Origin: Brachionus rotundiformis
Taxonomy: Eukaryota; Rotifera; Eurotatoria; Ploima; Brachionidae
Length of the DNA: 58,696 bases
Reading direction: 5' to 3'
NCBI GenBank assembly: GCA_016802295.1
Contig: JAESIW010000167.1
Coordinates: 108,102 to 166,797, forward strand
The translations under genes were made by a program, and so were the position numbers. Shown here one piece after another: positions 11,940 through 25,434 of the stretch. Position 1 is the first letter of the stretch; each line of letters opens with the position of its first letter. A model generated the notes under the pieces. That model was not told the DNA's origin. It worked only from the letters and a program-made list of their open reading frames with translations, and made no database searches.

Positions 11940-14900
11940 ATGTATTCGAACAGCAAATTTATGGATCAAAAAGTGAAATATTGTGCCACAAGTGGCGCCT
12001 CCAGCCATTTAATGCGCAGCGGCGAAATGACAAAGATTAAAATTGTCAATCAAAATGTGAGCACAGCACTTACAAATGCTAATAAAAATAATCATAATAG
12101 CAGTAATAATGAACAACATCTAATTTTGTCTACTAGTCATCATTCATCAAGACAGCCAAATATTATTCTGAGCAACAAAAATTCTCAGTTGCATAGGTAC
12201 ATTTCCGTTTATAATTACATAATTATTTTATGACTTGACAAATCAATAAATTTAATTTATGAAAAGATCCGATATTATTTATCGAAACAAAAGAATTAAA
12301 TAAAATTAAAAATAATTTTGCAATAAATTTTTTTTTTCCTTTTTAAATTAATTTCTAAAAATCAATATACTTTTATTTAGCGTTTTTATAATGAAATAAT
12401 TAAACTTTTTTTTTGTTTGAATAAATAAAGGCAGCATTCTGACGTAGCCAAATTTCGAACAAAAAAATCTACAAATGATAAACAATTGAATACATGTGAA
12501 ATGAACAATCCACCGGAGCAAACCGATTCTATTCGATCCATTGACTCGATATCCGAGCTTGGAAACATGGACAAAGACACAGAAAATTCTTCAAATTGTA
12601 TCGAAAACATTCAGGATGAAGATGATAACTTTTCTCAGGTACATTTTTTAGCTTATTTCAAACAAAGTTTGATATTTTCTAAAGGACTTTTCGCTGGAAA
12701 AAGCCAGCAATGACGACTTGGTCCATTTGAACAATCTGAACGAGGCAACAGTTCTGGAAAATTTAAAAAAAAGATTTTCCAAGAATCAAATTTATGTAAA
12801 AGAATATTTCTTCTTTGGATAATAAATCAAATTAATTGTTTATTTTGTTAGACGTATATTGGGGACATCCTCATAGCAATGAATCCTCTAAAAGCCATTT
12901 CAATCTATGGCAAAAAAGTTTCTAATTATTACAAAAAATGCGAGAAAATAAGAGCAAAACTACCACCTCATATATACGCGACAGCGGAACATTGTTTCCG
13001 CGAAATGATTCGCACCCAGCAATCCCAGTGCATTCTGATATCTGGAGAGAGTGGCAGTGGCAAAACTGAAACATGTAAATACTTAGTCCAACATCTATTA
13101 AATCGCACCAAGCCATTCGAGTCTTGTCTAAATGCCAAAATACAAGAGGTAGGCCTTGAGTTATTTTCAATTAATTTAAATTTAACTTTATTATTTAATA
13201 ATATTTTTTACATGAAAATAAATAAAACAATTTTGCTTTATTAATTTTTGTTTCCAATGGTTGACTTGAATTTCTTTTATTTTCTTTTTCCTTTGTGGGG
13301 TATTAATGATATTATTTGTTTTAGGTGAATCCGTTGCTGGAAGCGTTCGGAAACGCCAAGACAAGAATCAATGACAATTCAAGCAGATTTGGAAAATATC
13401 TAGAGATACATTTTGAGCAAGATGGTACTGTGGTCGGTGCTAAATTTAAAGAGTATTTGCTTGAAAAGTCGCGCGTAATTTACCAAAATGAATACGAGTC
13501 TACTTTTCATATATTTTATCTACTGTTTGCTGGCTTATCTGCCGAAGAAAAGCTTAGATATGGCCTATTACGTTCACCGAAAAAATTTCGCTTTTTGTCT
13601 AATACCAATGTTGACAGCTGCATGTCAAGCGAAAAAGAAGAGAACTTTTTGGCCATCAAGAAAAGTCTCAACACCATCGGTTTTGTTAATGAAGTATTTT
13701 TATTTAAATATATATATAAATAAATTTTTTTTAATTTTAATTTATTAAGGATATTGAAAATGTAATAAAGGTTCTCATTAATGTTTTGTTCATTGGTGAG
13801 ATTCAATTTACCCAAAAGAAAGGAAATAATAACGACGCTGTTCAAGTTAAAAATAAGGAAATAATCAAAAATAGTAATTTTTTTATCTTTATGGTAAAGG
13901 CTGGGCAAAAGTGAACCAAATTTTGGTTTATCTTTGATAACTAGCCAACCCAGTGTGATTAATAGACTAATTTGATTGACTTGAAAGTATGCGACTTGCT
14001 TCAAATGGATCCTAGTGAGCTGAATGAAGCATTGGTGTCAGACGTTCAAATAACTAGGGGTGAAGAGATTAAACGAGAAAGAAACATGGTACAGGCCAGT
14101 GATGTTCGAGATGCTTTGGCTAAAGCTTTCTATGGTCGTTTATTTAGCTGGATTGTGAACCAAATAAATCATCATATTCAACCAGCTGAGGGAATGTAAT
14201 AATATTAATTATTTGTAGTTATTTTTTTTATAGTTATTTAATTCTTAAAGTGGACTTAGCTATTCAATCGGACTTTTGGACATATTTGGTTTTGAAAATT
14301 TTGAAAAAAATAGTTTTGAACAAATGTGCATTAATCTTGCTAATGAACAGCTACACCAATTGTTTACCAAATACATTTTTAAACTAGAAATTCAAGAGTG
14401 TTTGGATGAACAAATTGAGCTTAACAACTCCGATCTGGTCAACTATCAGGATAATCAGATTATTTTAGATCTTTTTCTAGAGGTTTATATCTATTTAATT
14501 TTTTATTAATTTATTGATTTAACTAAATTTTTTCTTTTTTAGAAAAGAGCTGGTATTTTTCCACTTTTAGACGAAGAGAGCCGCTTTCCCAAGGCTACAG
14601 ATCAATCATTGGCAATCAAACTACACCAAACACTTAGTCCAGCTTATCCAGATGTATACATAGCTCCCAAAAATGTTGGAACTTCGTTCCATATAGTACA
14701 CTACGCTGGCCAGGTATTGTACAGTTGTGAAGATTTTCTGGAAAAGAATCGCGACTTTTTGCCAAATAATTTATTCTATGCTGCCAAAAGTATTTGTTTT
14801 TTGATTATTTATTTTTATGCTTTTAATCAAAATATAAATAATTTAGATAGCAACAATTCCCTAGTCCAAGAACTATTTCAATGTAAACTAACACGTAAAG

Positions 14901-17900
14901 GTACTCTGGCTCCTTCGGATCGGCAATCTCGCTTGAGAAAATCAGAAAATTCTTTCAAAGAAATTGGTAGCAATGGCTCAAACCACTCGGACAATCACAG
15001 TGACATTTACATGACCAGATTTAAGTTCAGTGGTGTGAACAGCTCGTCGTCTTCATCTTCAAATGTTTATTTAAACAAAGACGAACTTAAAAACTCAATT
15101 GGCTCTCATCAAAACAATTATTCCAGCGACAAAGCTCTGCCGCTTACAGTTGCTTCCCATTTTAAAGTAAACAAATCATTAAAAAATAGAATATTTATTT
15201 ATTAATTTTGATAATAATTTTATTTTTATTTTTTCTAGAATTCACTTCATGAATTAATTGACAAAATAAATAAATGCAAAGCCTACTTTATTCGCTGCAT
15301 TAAACCTAACCCTAATCAAGAGAATGTTTTTCTGAACGAATTTGTCATAAAGCAATTAAGATACTGTAGTTTAATGCATGTTTGTAAAATAAGAAAATGC
15401 GGCTATCCGTACAGAATTAGGTTTGATGAATTTTTAAAATGGTAAATTTAATTTCAAATTGTTTTTTTAAAATTTAATTAATTTATTTGTTGTTAATTAA
15501 GGTATAAGGCAATTGAAATTTGTATATGTAAAAAAAGTGAGTCTATCACAGATCACAACAACAATCTGGACGAGAACCTACATAAGTGCTTAAAGTGTCT
15601 TGAATATTCCAAAATAACTAACTATAAAGTAAATCATTTGTTAAATAAATAGTTAATGTATTTTTTATTAATTTTATTCTAGGTCGGGAAAACAAAATTG
15701 TTTCTGCGGTATTGGCACATTGATATATTCAATTCGATAGCCAAAAAACTAGAAAAAAAGGTGGTGACTGCTCAGAAAAGTAAGCCTGGCTAAATAATTA
15801 TTTTTTAGATTTTTATTTTTACTAAATAAACTTGATCTAATTAGTTGTGCGTGGATGGCTTGTTAGAACAAATTTGAAAAAGATTCAGCAAAAAGAGGCC
15901 AGCAAATTTTTTAGTCAAATTGAGAATCGTTCTGACAATTTGTACCACAAATTGGAAAAGCACAAAAACTTGATGATTCATCCAAATCAATTGAATAAAT
16001 CAAGTGACGAGGAATTTTCTAACGAAAGTACCAAGAGCATGTCTCCAATCAAAAAGACAAAAATGTCTCCCACAAAGAGCACCAAGACTGATTCCCAAAA
16101 TAACTGGTAATTATCATTAGATAGATATATATATTACTGTGACAATTTAAAAATTAAACAAAGTATATTATTAAAATTTAGGTTTAAAAATTAAATAAAT
16201 AATAACTGAGTTATAAATTTATAAATATAAAATACCATAAGTTGATAAAAAACTTACGATAATGATTTTTAAAAAATGAAATAGTTTTGATCAATAAAAC
16301 ATAAATATAAAGGGCATAAATTACCTATGAGAATTTATTGCTAAATTCAATTAAATTTATTAATTTATCATCAAGGGTTTGATAAAATAATTCATTAAAT
16401 TAAATTTATTTCTAAGTCGAACAAAAATTATGATTTTAATTAGATTTTAAAGCAACCAAATTTCTATGTTTTGGTTAATTGTTCTAGTGAACATATTCTT
16501 TGCACTATGTATCCTTAAAATGATTAAAAATTTTGACAAGATAGTAAAAATCAATTAATAAAAATATCATTTAGTAAAATTCTCTAGGCCTATTAGAATA
16601 ATCAAAACAATATCAAGAGTAATTTATGATAGTAAATAAAAATTTTAATTAAATTCAAGATTAGACTCGGGCTAGGTTTTAAATAAATAAATTTAAATAT
16701 ATCCCTAACATATTTGGTTAATTAAAGACTTAAAAGTACTTGGATCGATTCAAATTTAAGAGATTTTCGAAGTCTTAAATTTATTTTTAAGTTTTTTTTA
16801 TCTTTAAAATGTTTCATAGGCCGGACATGAACGAAATCGAGCATACACTGGAAGAATTCGATTCCATGCTTGAAGCATATGAGACCAACATTGAGATAAG
16901 GGAGAACAAAAGCAGGATTTATGTTTATCAGCCAAATTTAGGCATCAAGAACTCTCATTTGAGTCGATCGTCTTCATCATTCACCAATCAAGCTCCAAAA
17001 TTGTCACCGACTTCTGTTTATCATCTGGTTCATAACAACAATAACAAAAATGACAACACTTTGAAAAAAAAGAATGCCCTAGTGGCTTTTGAATTTAAGA
17101 CTTTGTTGGACAAAGTTGCGCCTTTTTCTAATGGTCAGCAAATTCAGTATCCAGGATGCCTGGTAATTGAAGAAGATAAATCGCTGCACGACGATTTATC
17201 CAATGCTCTGCCTTCTCCACCATTTATTTACCAGGACGAAAACTACATGTCAGCCAGTCAGCACCACTCACCACCATCCTACTCTTCTTCATCTTCTACC
17301 TCGTCTTCATCTTCTTCTGCATCTAATTCTTCTGACTCTTCTGATCATGAACGCACAGTCTCGCCTTCTCAGCTAAACCGAACTGCCAGATACCTATCTC
17401 CACCGCCTGCTGAACAAACAGCATATAAACAAAATTTCCAAAACAAATTACTGCTAACTGAGCTTGACAAAACTGATAATGATGTTCGCAGAAATTTTCA
17501 ACAAGTGAACCAATTGCGGCAAAAAACCCAAATTATTCCAGTAACTAAGCAAAATGATACAAACCCGCATCTGATTTTGAGTGAAAGAGAGGTGCAGAGT
17601 AAAGTGAGCATAAATCCAGGCTATTTTGCCAATGAAAATAAGAATTGCATCAACAAATACAAATACAATGCACCGCCTCATTATCTTCAACATCAGGCAA
17701 ATGTGACCATTTGGCGAGAGGAATTAAACGCCAAGAACAATGTACACGAACAAATTAAGAAACAGGTTTGAGAAATTATTTAAGATAATGTTTTTGGTTT
17801 TTATGCTTGATATTTTAGACCGAATTGTGCCAGAAATTGGAAGATTCCAAAAAAAATATACCTGAATGGAAGAAGAACTTGATCAGACAAAAAGAAATGA

Positions 17901-18065
17901 AACGCATTACATCTAACATGAATGTAAGTGATTATTGATTGTTTACAAAAAATTCTTATAAAATTTTTGAAGGGCTCAAACACCAATTTAAACCAAATTC
18001 CAGAGACTCCCGAATTGATGAAACATAATATTTTTATCAAAAAGGGTTTAGCTGCACAGAAATGA
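11940..18065 (+). CDS. Class III-like unconventional myosin, no N-terminal kinase
   Basis: I assemble 17 exons: 11940-12196, 12431-12638, 12685-12795, 12852-13148, 13325-13693, 13750-13893, 13966-14195, 14251-14482, 14543-14789, 14847-15166, 15239-15441, 15502-15628, 15683-15779, 15845-16106, 16820-17765, 17819-17923 and 17973-18065. The total is 4248 nt, about 1415 aa, with consistent phases. Residues 1-155 are low-complexity. The motor follows with P-loop GESGSGKT (about residue 257), switch I NDNSSRFGKY, switch II DIFGFE, RCIKPN and a long Ser/Asn-rich loop 2. One IQ-like segment (VRGWLVR) follows. Motor wording such as DEESRFPKATDQ and VASHF...RCIKPN matches MYO3/NINAC best. The tail is Ser/His/Asn-rich with a PEWKK motif near the end. 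MYO3 proteins normally carry a kinase before the motor; none is seen. The donors at 13893 and 16106 are the least certain: the tail from 16820 could be a separate gene starting at ATG 16809. Confidence 0.8.
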
Positions 18066-21000
18066 AAAAGGGAAATGAACAAGATTTTAGCTCGGTGATT
18101 ATATCCACAAAAAAAAACATAAAAAAAGTGACAATTTAAAGCAAAAATTATTTATTTGATTTGAATTTGAAAAGTGAAGCGGAAATTTTGAATTCTATTT
18201 TTTAAATTAAACATTTATTTTAAAAATATTTTGTATTTAATAATATATTTAATTTTTTTATTCTAAAAGATCACCAACTTTTTTAACAAATGTTGTAAAA
18301 TTTATCAAGTTTGATGTTTATAGCTTATTTTTTTGAGAAGAGAATTTTTTCACTAAGTAAAACTTTTAATACTAAATAAAATGCTATTTATCAAAAAATA
18401 TTCTTTTATTCTGATAAAAATTCAAACTTATTGATAATTTGAGAAGCAAATATTTCTTATCTTTAAAAAAAAAACAGTCAATACAATTATTTGGATCAAC
18501 ATCATTGTATTTTGATTAACAATTTTTTAGAATCGTACAATCGAAAATGATAACTTATCAGTCAAAATGACTTTGATCAGAAATATGTAAAATGCGATTC
18601 GAAAAATTTTATTTAATATCTTCGGAGTATTTAAATGTATCAACCGTCAAAGTTTGCTGATCAAATGGTCAAAATTTTTACAAGATGATTTCAAAAATTA
18701 AGACTAGCTAAATTTGTACAGTCTACCTGAATGTTTTTTTACCTCAAACGAAAAGGTTGTGATCATTTTAATATTTATTATGCTATGTTTAAACAATTTT
18801 GAATAAAAAGATAATAACAGATAGTTCTATTTCTTAAATGAAAATAAACACTTGTTAGAGAAAATAGTTGATTCTCCAATCTGGTTAAACTGATAATTGG
18901 AAAATATTTCCAGAATATTTTCATATAAATTTGGAACTTACTGGGTTCTGAACAAGCTTCCATTAAGATGACTCAATTGACATAATTTTTTTTAGTTGAA
19001 TAATCAATAAAGGATAATTTCAAATAAATTAGTTTTTTTTTTTTAACTTTTATCATTTAAACTTGTATCGTTTTAAAATAATTTTCGAATAAGACTTTAT
19101 TTAAGATTTGAATTATCTGAATTATCTGAAAGATAATCTTTTACGAATTATCCAAGACTAATCAAACCAACTAAATTTTTATTTAATTTGCCAATTTTAA
19201 AAATGATTCATTTACTTATTTAATGATAAGGAAGAATCTTATTTCAGCTATTATATTTATAATTTTTTTAAATTATTCTACTAGAAAGGTTATGCATTGT
19301 CCCAAATTCAAAAATTGCTTTATTCTTTCAGAAGCTTGAATTTTTATCGAATTAGTAATATTTTTTTATTGTTTTAATACAATTATTTATAATTAGCTAA
19401 TAATATTTTGTAAGTGAATTCTAAATTTACAATAGCCATAAAATTTTAATTAAATTTTTGAATATAAACACCTTGTGATTAAATTTCTTTAGCTAAACCG
19501 ATTAGGGTCATATAAGCTTTGGTCCAGGTTATATAAACTAGCCAAATTAAAGTAAAATATTTAATCAAGCTGATTCTTTTTAATCAGATAAGGCATTAGT
19601 GCAGTATTTTATTTAATCTGATAAAATTTTAATTGAAATGTAAATTTTGTCAATTTTTTTTTAGTCTCATAAATTTAATCCAAAGAAAATCTGAGAGATT
19701 TACAAAAGAAAGAGAGAGTTATAATTAATTAATTTGACAAAAAAAGAGAATAAAAACAAAACAGACTTGAACAAAAAGACCTTTGGGATTTAGGAATCGG
19801 TTTTTAAAGCAATTTTTTTTCCACTCGATTGTCATATTTCGATGCCATTTTGATTATTAATTGAAAATGAAAAAAATCTTTGCAAAAAGCTTATAAAAAC
19901 CAAACAATTTATTATTATAATAAAACTACAAGCATTTACTTAATTTTAGTTATTTTCGGTACATGATATTTCATATCAAGTAGAAGCAGAAATTAATTTT
20001 AAGAATAAAATGATATCAAATAAATATTTAAAATTCTATATTTTTCTTTATTAGAGATTTTATTAAAAAATACATAGTCGGAGAAATTTTAGTTTTCGAT
20101 TTCATCATGACAATTTTATTTTGGTTTATTATTATTAAAGTTGCCGAAAGACGTTTTTATAAGCCGTTTTGTGATCTAGAATTTTGATAAGAAATTCAAT
20201 TTAAACAAGAAATTTAGATCTTATCTTAATTAGTCTTTATCATTATTTAAATATATATCTTAATAGACCTTAATTGATCAATGAGAAAAAAGTTTCTAGC
20301 CATTAAAACAATATCATTTCGTTTAAATTTTATTCAATTTTTTAAATTAATAAAATATTTATTGTTTTTAATTTTACGAGCTGCCATGCTGATAATTAAA
20401 AATTTAGGAAAAGTTTATTAAAAAAATTAAGTCGACTATCTTGAAAGGAAACGTCATAGTGCACCTTATTTATTTCAATTAATTTAATTTGAAAGTCTTG
20501 AATAAAAGCTCAGTTGGGCGCTTTTAATTGTAAGCAATTGAATTGTTGTGAATTATCTCCAGTGTCCGGCATCCAGCCGATGCGTAATAGCCCTAGTAGC
20601 ATTTAGTATCAGCAGTGTCAATCACCTTTATTGATTAGAAATGAAAAAAAGAACGGTTGTTTCCAAATCAGGATTTGAGTTGGAATTTAAATGGAAATTG
20701 GAAATTTTTTCAAGTGTCCATTCAAAATCGGATTAATTTGTTCAAATTGTTGATCAATTATTGACCACTTTTGGTACAGAACTATTTATTGACTTAGCTC
20801 TTGAGGAGAAAAATTTCCAAACACGAGCAGCTGAGTATTCGTATCAAGAGGATTTATTAAACCCTAATACCTTTTGGCACTATTCGGCAATAAATATATA
20901 ATACTAGTACAAGTATCCCAAAAATATTTCAAAGATTTAGCTCCGAGCTTAGCTCATTAAATGTTCGTTTAAGCATAATAAAAATAGTTTATTAATATTG

Positions 21001-24000
21001 TTTAGTCTAATTAAATAGTAGAAAAAAAATCGTGATTGAATTTTTTTAATTTAGCTTGGTCATAAAATAGTAAAAATGACAACAAGTTTAAAAAGAATTT
21101 ACTAATAGAATTCTAATAGCTTCCAGTTTGGTATGAGATAAGTTAATTTTTGGCTGATTCCCACCGGTGTTTATTCTAAATATTCTCCGAGGTAAATATT
21201 TTAAATTAGTTTTTTTTTTTCTAAAAGTGGACAATTCTATTTACCGATTTGAATAGAATTTCATTTTTTTTAAATTTCCGTCTTCTAAGTCCCTACAGAA
21301 ATACAGACTTTTTTTTGTATGTCAAAAATGTACTCAATTTCCTACTATTTTTTGATAAGTTTAATTTCACGAAATAGTTTCGATTTTTTCCTTTGATTCA
21401 AAATCGATTTATTTGTATTTAACCATTTTATTTTTTAAATATAATTTTTTTATGATAATACCTGAGCGAAATGCGAGCAGTTGTGTTAATTAGAACACAT
21501 TTAGCCATTTCTCAGAAACAAATTGAACAGTGGACATTGCGGTTCACTTATTTTACAAGCTCAATTTAAATAATTTTAATTTTTTTTCTTGCTAAATTAC
21601 AAAACCCTTGAGATATCTATCAAAATATCAATGTTTACATGTTTTATTGAGGTTTTTAAATAAATGATAAAATCTTTTCCGCTTTATTGATTTTATTAAT
21701 TTGCATAAATCCTTGGTGTAAAATTAGGCTATGAAATGTACGTTTTGCTAAGTAAACATTTCAATTTATTAAGCTCACTTGTGTTGTCTATTATTATTAT
21801 TATTATCATCACTACTATTAAATGAAAACTCCTAGTCTCAAAATTATTTAGGTCCTACGTGATATTTAGATAAAAATGCGATATTATCAAACGGATAGCC
21901 AGATATCCGATTAGGCAATTGGACTGGGCTTTATTTTTCATTAAATTGGCTATTTTAAGGCTATTGTTTTACATGAAGTTTTTTGTCTACTTGAAACTAA
22001 TTACAGTTTTAAAAGTGCTCAATATTGTCAAGTTAAATTATTAAAAAATATCGCTAGCTTGATTATAACATTTTTGGACTTAATTTAGGTCAATTGGTTA
22101 AGTGTGCTTTGAGTAAAAAAGCTTGTTAAAACCAATAAAGGTATCCAAGGCAAAAATTTATCACTTAAGATCATGTGTATTCCAATCGAGCTGAGAATTC
22201 ATTCTAAAATTTAATTTTTTTAATTTATTAAACTTCTACACAATAATTAAGGATTCAATTCAATTACTTAGATAATTAACTTTTAAATTTTTCTAATCAA
22301 CTAACCCAAATTTAGTCGCGAGACCTTATATTCAAAATTGAATAATAAATTAGAATTTTTCTAAAGTTTAAACCGATTAAATAAATCATGTTTTAATAGC
22401 TTAATTTAATATTAGAAGTATTCTTGATTAGAGGGCTTCGCAGTAATAGAAAAAGCCCACCACTATCTGTTCATATATCTTAATGAACAACACTTGCTTC
22501 TATTGAGCAATCTTAAACGCAATTCTTTAAGAAAAATGGTTCTGAGAAATTAATTTTGCTAAAAGGTTTCTTAAGTGCTTATGAAATGAGGCAGCTCTAT
22601 TCGGACAAGTTTATTTTTTGAAGAAATTGGAAGAAAAATTACAATTGTGGATAAAAGTCTATACAGGTTTAAATCGAGTATATAAATTAATTAAAAAAGA
22701 CCAGATCTCTTCTAAAACAGCAATTTTAGATTCTTTTTTAAGAAATAATTAAAATTTAAAATTTTGAACTTGGGAGCCTTTTTTGCCTAAAATCTAGGTT
22801 TCGGTTTTTGTATCGGCTCGATACAAATTTTGAATTAATTAGTGCTGCGAATGAGACCAACAAAAAAAAAAGTCCAATTCGATAAAGAAAATTGCAGGTG
22901 AATTAAAAGAGATTTATTAGGCCTAATAACCTAGAAAAATAGTCAATGAATAGTAAAAAACAACGAAATTTGACCAATTCTTATCACAAGTTCATAAACA
23001 AAATATTGATTTTTCCTAATAGCAATTTTGTTTTCACTATTGGTTTTTGAATGTGTTTGTCCGCATAGGTACCACGTTTGACAAAAACTAGCTGTGACAC
23101 ATATTTACGGCCAATATTGGCTCTAATTTTGTTTAAATGTTTTAAAAATCTCAAATTACAAATCATTGCTTTGATCTAATTAAATTGTAGTTATTTTTTT
23201 TCTTTATTTCTTTATTTAAGTTTGTTCAAGGCGACTAGAAAATTTTGACCATAACTTTGGAGACAGAGAATGCAAGCGTGTCTACTCTCAAAGATTGGAC
23301 CCCTCTCTAAACTGAATTTAATAGGACTTCTTAAACAAGTAGAAAGAAATTATTTTTTTATTTTGGATTTGGATACCTTTTTTGACAAATCAATTGAAAT
23401 TTAGTAGACGTGCTTAATCGTTTTAGTCTTTGCACAATTATTTTCAAAATTGATTTTTTTTATAAGTTTTGCCTATTTAATTAAGTGTATTCAAGCGAAT
23501 TTGAGACTTAACTGAGCGGATTTCTTAATTTTCGGCAAGAAATTATTATTTTTTTTATTTTAGAGATTTTATTTGGACTAAATAATTCAGCAAATTTGAT
23601 GCAAAATTGCTTATTTGAGCAATTTGGGCAATTGTTGCCAAAAAACTTTTCTATTCTATTTATAAAAAATTTAATTAAATTTTAAAATTAAAAAAAAACT
23701 TAAGACTAGTTTTATTTTCTAACAATAAATAATACAATTATTAACTAATCGCTATAGTTATAGCTCAATGGGGAAATTTATTTTAAAAATTAGTCTTAAT
23801 AAGATTGTGTCAAATTAGAAATTAATTAAAAAAAATAACATAAGTGGCTAAGTCAAATACTAAGTATTTAATAAAGAGGCCTATTTAGAAAAGTAAATAT
23901 ATCATGTTAAAACGTTCGACTATTCTATTTGATCTTTTATTAAATAGTTTAATTGGGGCCATGGAATAATTGGGTTTTTAAATATTTTTGAAAAAAAATC

Positions 24001-25233
24001 AAGGTAAATCTTCGACTTATTGAATCAATATTCTATTTCGAGTGTTTAGAATCAAGTTTTGGATAGATTATCAAGTTTCAGCATAAATTCTTTTATAAAT
24101 ATTTACCAAATTCATTACTGGTCACTTAACTATTCAATTCATTTGAATGATAATTCCTCTTTTTGAAAGTATTCGCTTTAATTCCGAGCCAGTTCAGCAA
24201 GATTATTTGAATAGGTCTAGTTTTCATAGCTCAATAGGCCAGCAATTTGTCCACACTTTCCAATTTAGAAGTTGTTTTTTTAAATAATTGTTTAATCAAG
24301 TTTTTTAGAGTAAGCTAATTTACCTCGGGGCTATTCTGCAGAGTAATTTAAGTTAAACACACTTTGACTCTATTGGCATCGTGTCCTTAAGTTCTGATTT
24401 TGGTTGTTTACGGTTTGGTGAGCTTGTACTCAAGTCTAAAGCCGTAAAACAAACAATAAGGTCTTGGAATTGAACAAAATTAGATTCTTGACCAATAGCT
24501 AATTTATGGTCTTAAATTTTCATAGTAAATTAATTTGATTATTCAAGCGATGATAATTTTTAATTTTCTTTTTCGTATATTTTTGTTGAGGGTAAAATTT
24601 TGAAACTTGAGGAAGAGCCCTAAGAACTGAAATGATCACAATATTTAAATTAAGAGCAAAATGATAATAGAGAACTTAATCGAATAAATCGACGATAAAA
24701 TTTGCTCTATTTTTAAACAAATATCTTAATCAAATATAAATTTAATTGAGAAAATGTTCAAATGGTTCTCATTTTTTAAGATAAATCGAGTGGTTTGGTA
24801 TTGAGCAAATCTAGCTAATTAGCGCACGTGATCAAGTTTAAATTTAAAAAATAAAAAAAAAATTTATTTATTTTTTTCCTAAATAGATTTCTATTATTGC
24901 ATGATTTATCTATTCAAAAAGTGATAAGTACAAAACATTTGTGTATATGTGGTAAGCCCATCACTTGCCAAAAGCACATCTGTTTAATTTAAAAATTTAG
25001 AGATAAATGCTTAAGAATAATAAAAAAAAATGCTTATAGAACGAGAACTTAAGCTCGTCAGATGAGCCTTAATTTCTTCTAATTGTCAGCTATTAAAATT
25101 ACTATCTCGTTAGTAGATGATAATAATAGTTTGTCTAAATTTTTTTTTAATTATATGCTTGATGAATAAAAAAAGTTAAAAAAAGTGAGTTTATTTGCTT
25201 TTTAATTGTATTCAAAGTCAATTTATCGTTAAA
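18066..25233. other. Gene-poor AT-rich region
   Basis: No coding exon I can support. There is a somewhat GC-richer patch at about 20505-20640 and an (ATT)n microsatellite at about 21790-21806. A 60-codon minus-strand open frame at 22984-23166 has no recognisable family or splice support. It is probably intergenic sequence with regulatory DNA. Confidence 0.5.
21790..21806. repeat. ATT trinucleotide microsatellite
   Basis: About six tandem ATT units followed by ATC/ACT variants. It is a simple sequence repeat with no sign of function. Confidence 0.7.
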
Positions 25234-25434
25234 ATGTATTTAGACGAGCCTAAGGGCGTTGAAAATTATAACTCAGAAAAGATAAACCTGGATGTGTTAT
25301 GCCGAGTAAGCCGGCAGCCATTTGTGCTAATTAAAAGTCATTATTTTTGTAAATTTTGTTGTTTTTTTTTTTGTAAACAGTTACGGGTCAAAAAACCACA
25401 GACTATTAGAGGAACTCTCATTTTAATTAACTAA
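25234..25434 (+). CDS. Candidate small spliced ORF (41 aa), unknown
   Basis: The ATG at 25234 opens 24 codons (MYLDEPKGVENYNSEK...VLCR) to a strong donor GTAAGC at 25306. A T-rich tract ending in TTTGTAAACAG precedes the acceptor at 25381. Eighteen further codons in the same phase (LRVKKPQTIRG...) end in TAA at 25434. The 75 bp intron is itself stop-free in this frame, so intron retention would give a longer product. Composition is less AT-rich than the flanks. No family is recognised. It could be a micropeptide, the tail of a longer gene, or a spliced non-coding RNA. Confidence 0.3.
   Translation: MYLDEPKGVENYNSEKINLDVLCRVSRQPFVLIKSHYFCKFCCFFFCKQLRVKKPQTIRGTLILIN

Noticed and set aside
22984..23166. 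60-codon minus-strand frame
   Set aside because: No recognisable family, no splice support and short length. Its composition is only slightly unlike the flanks.
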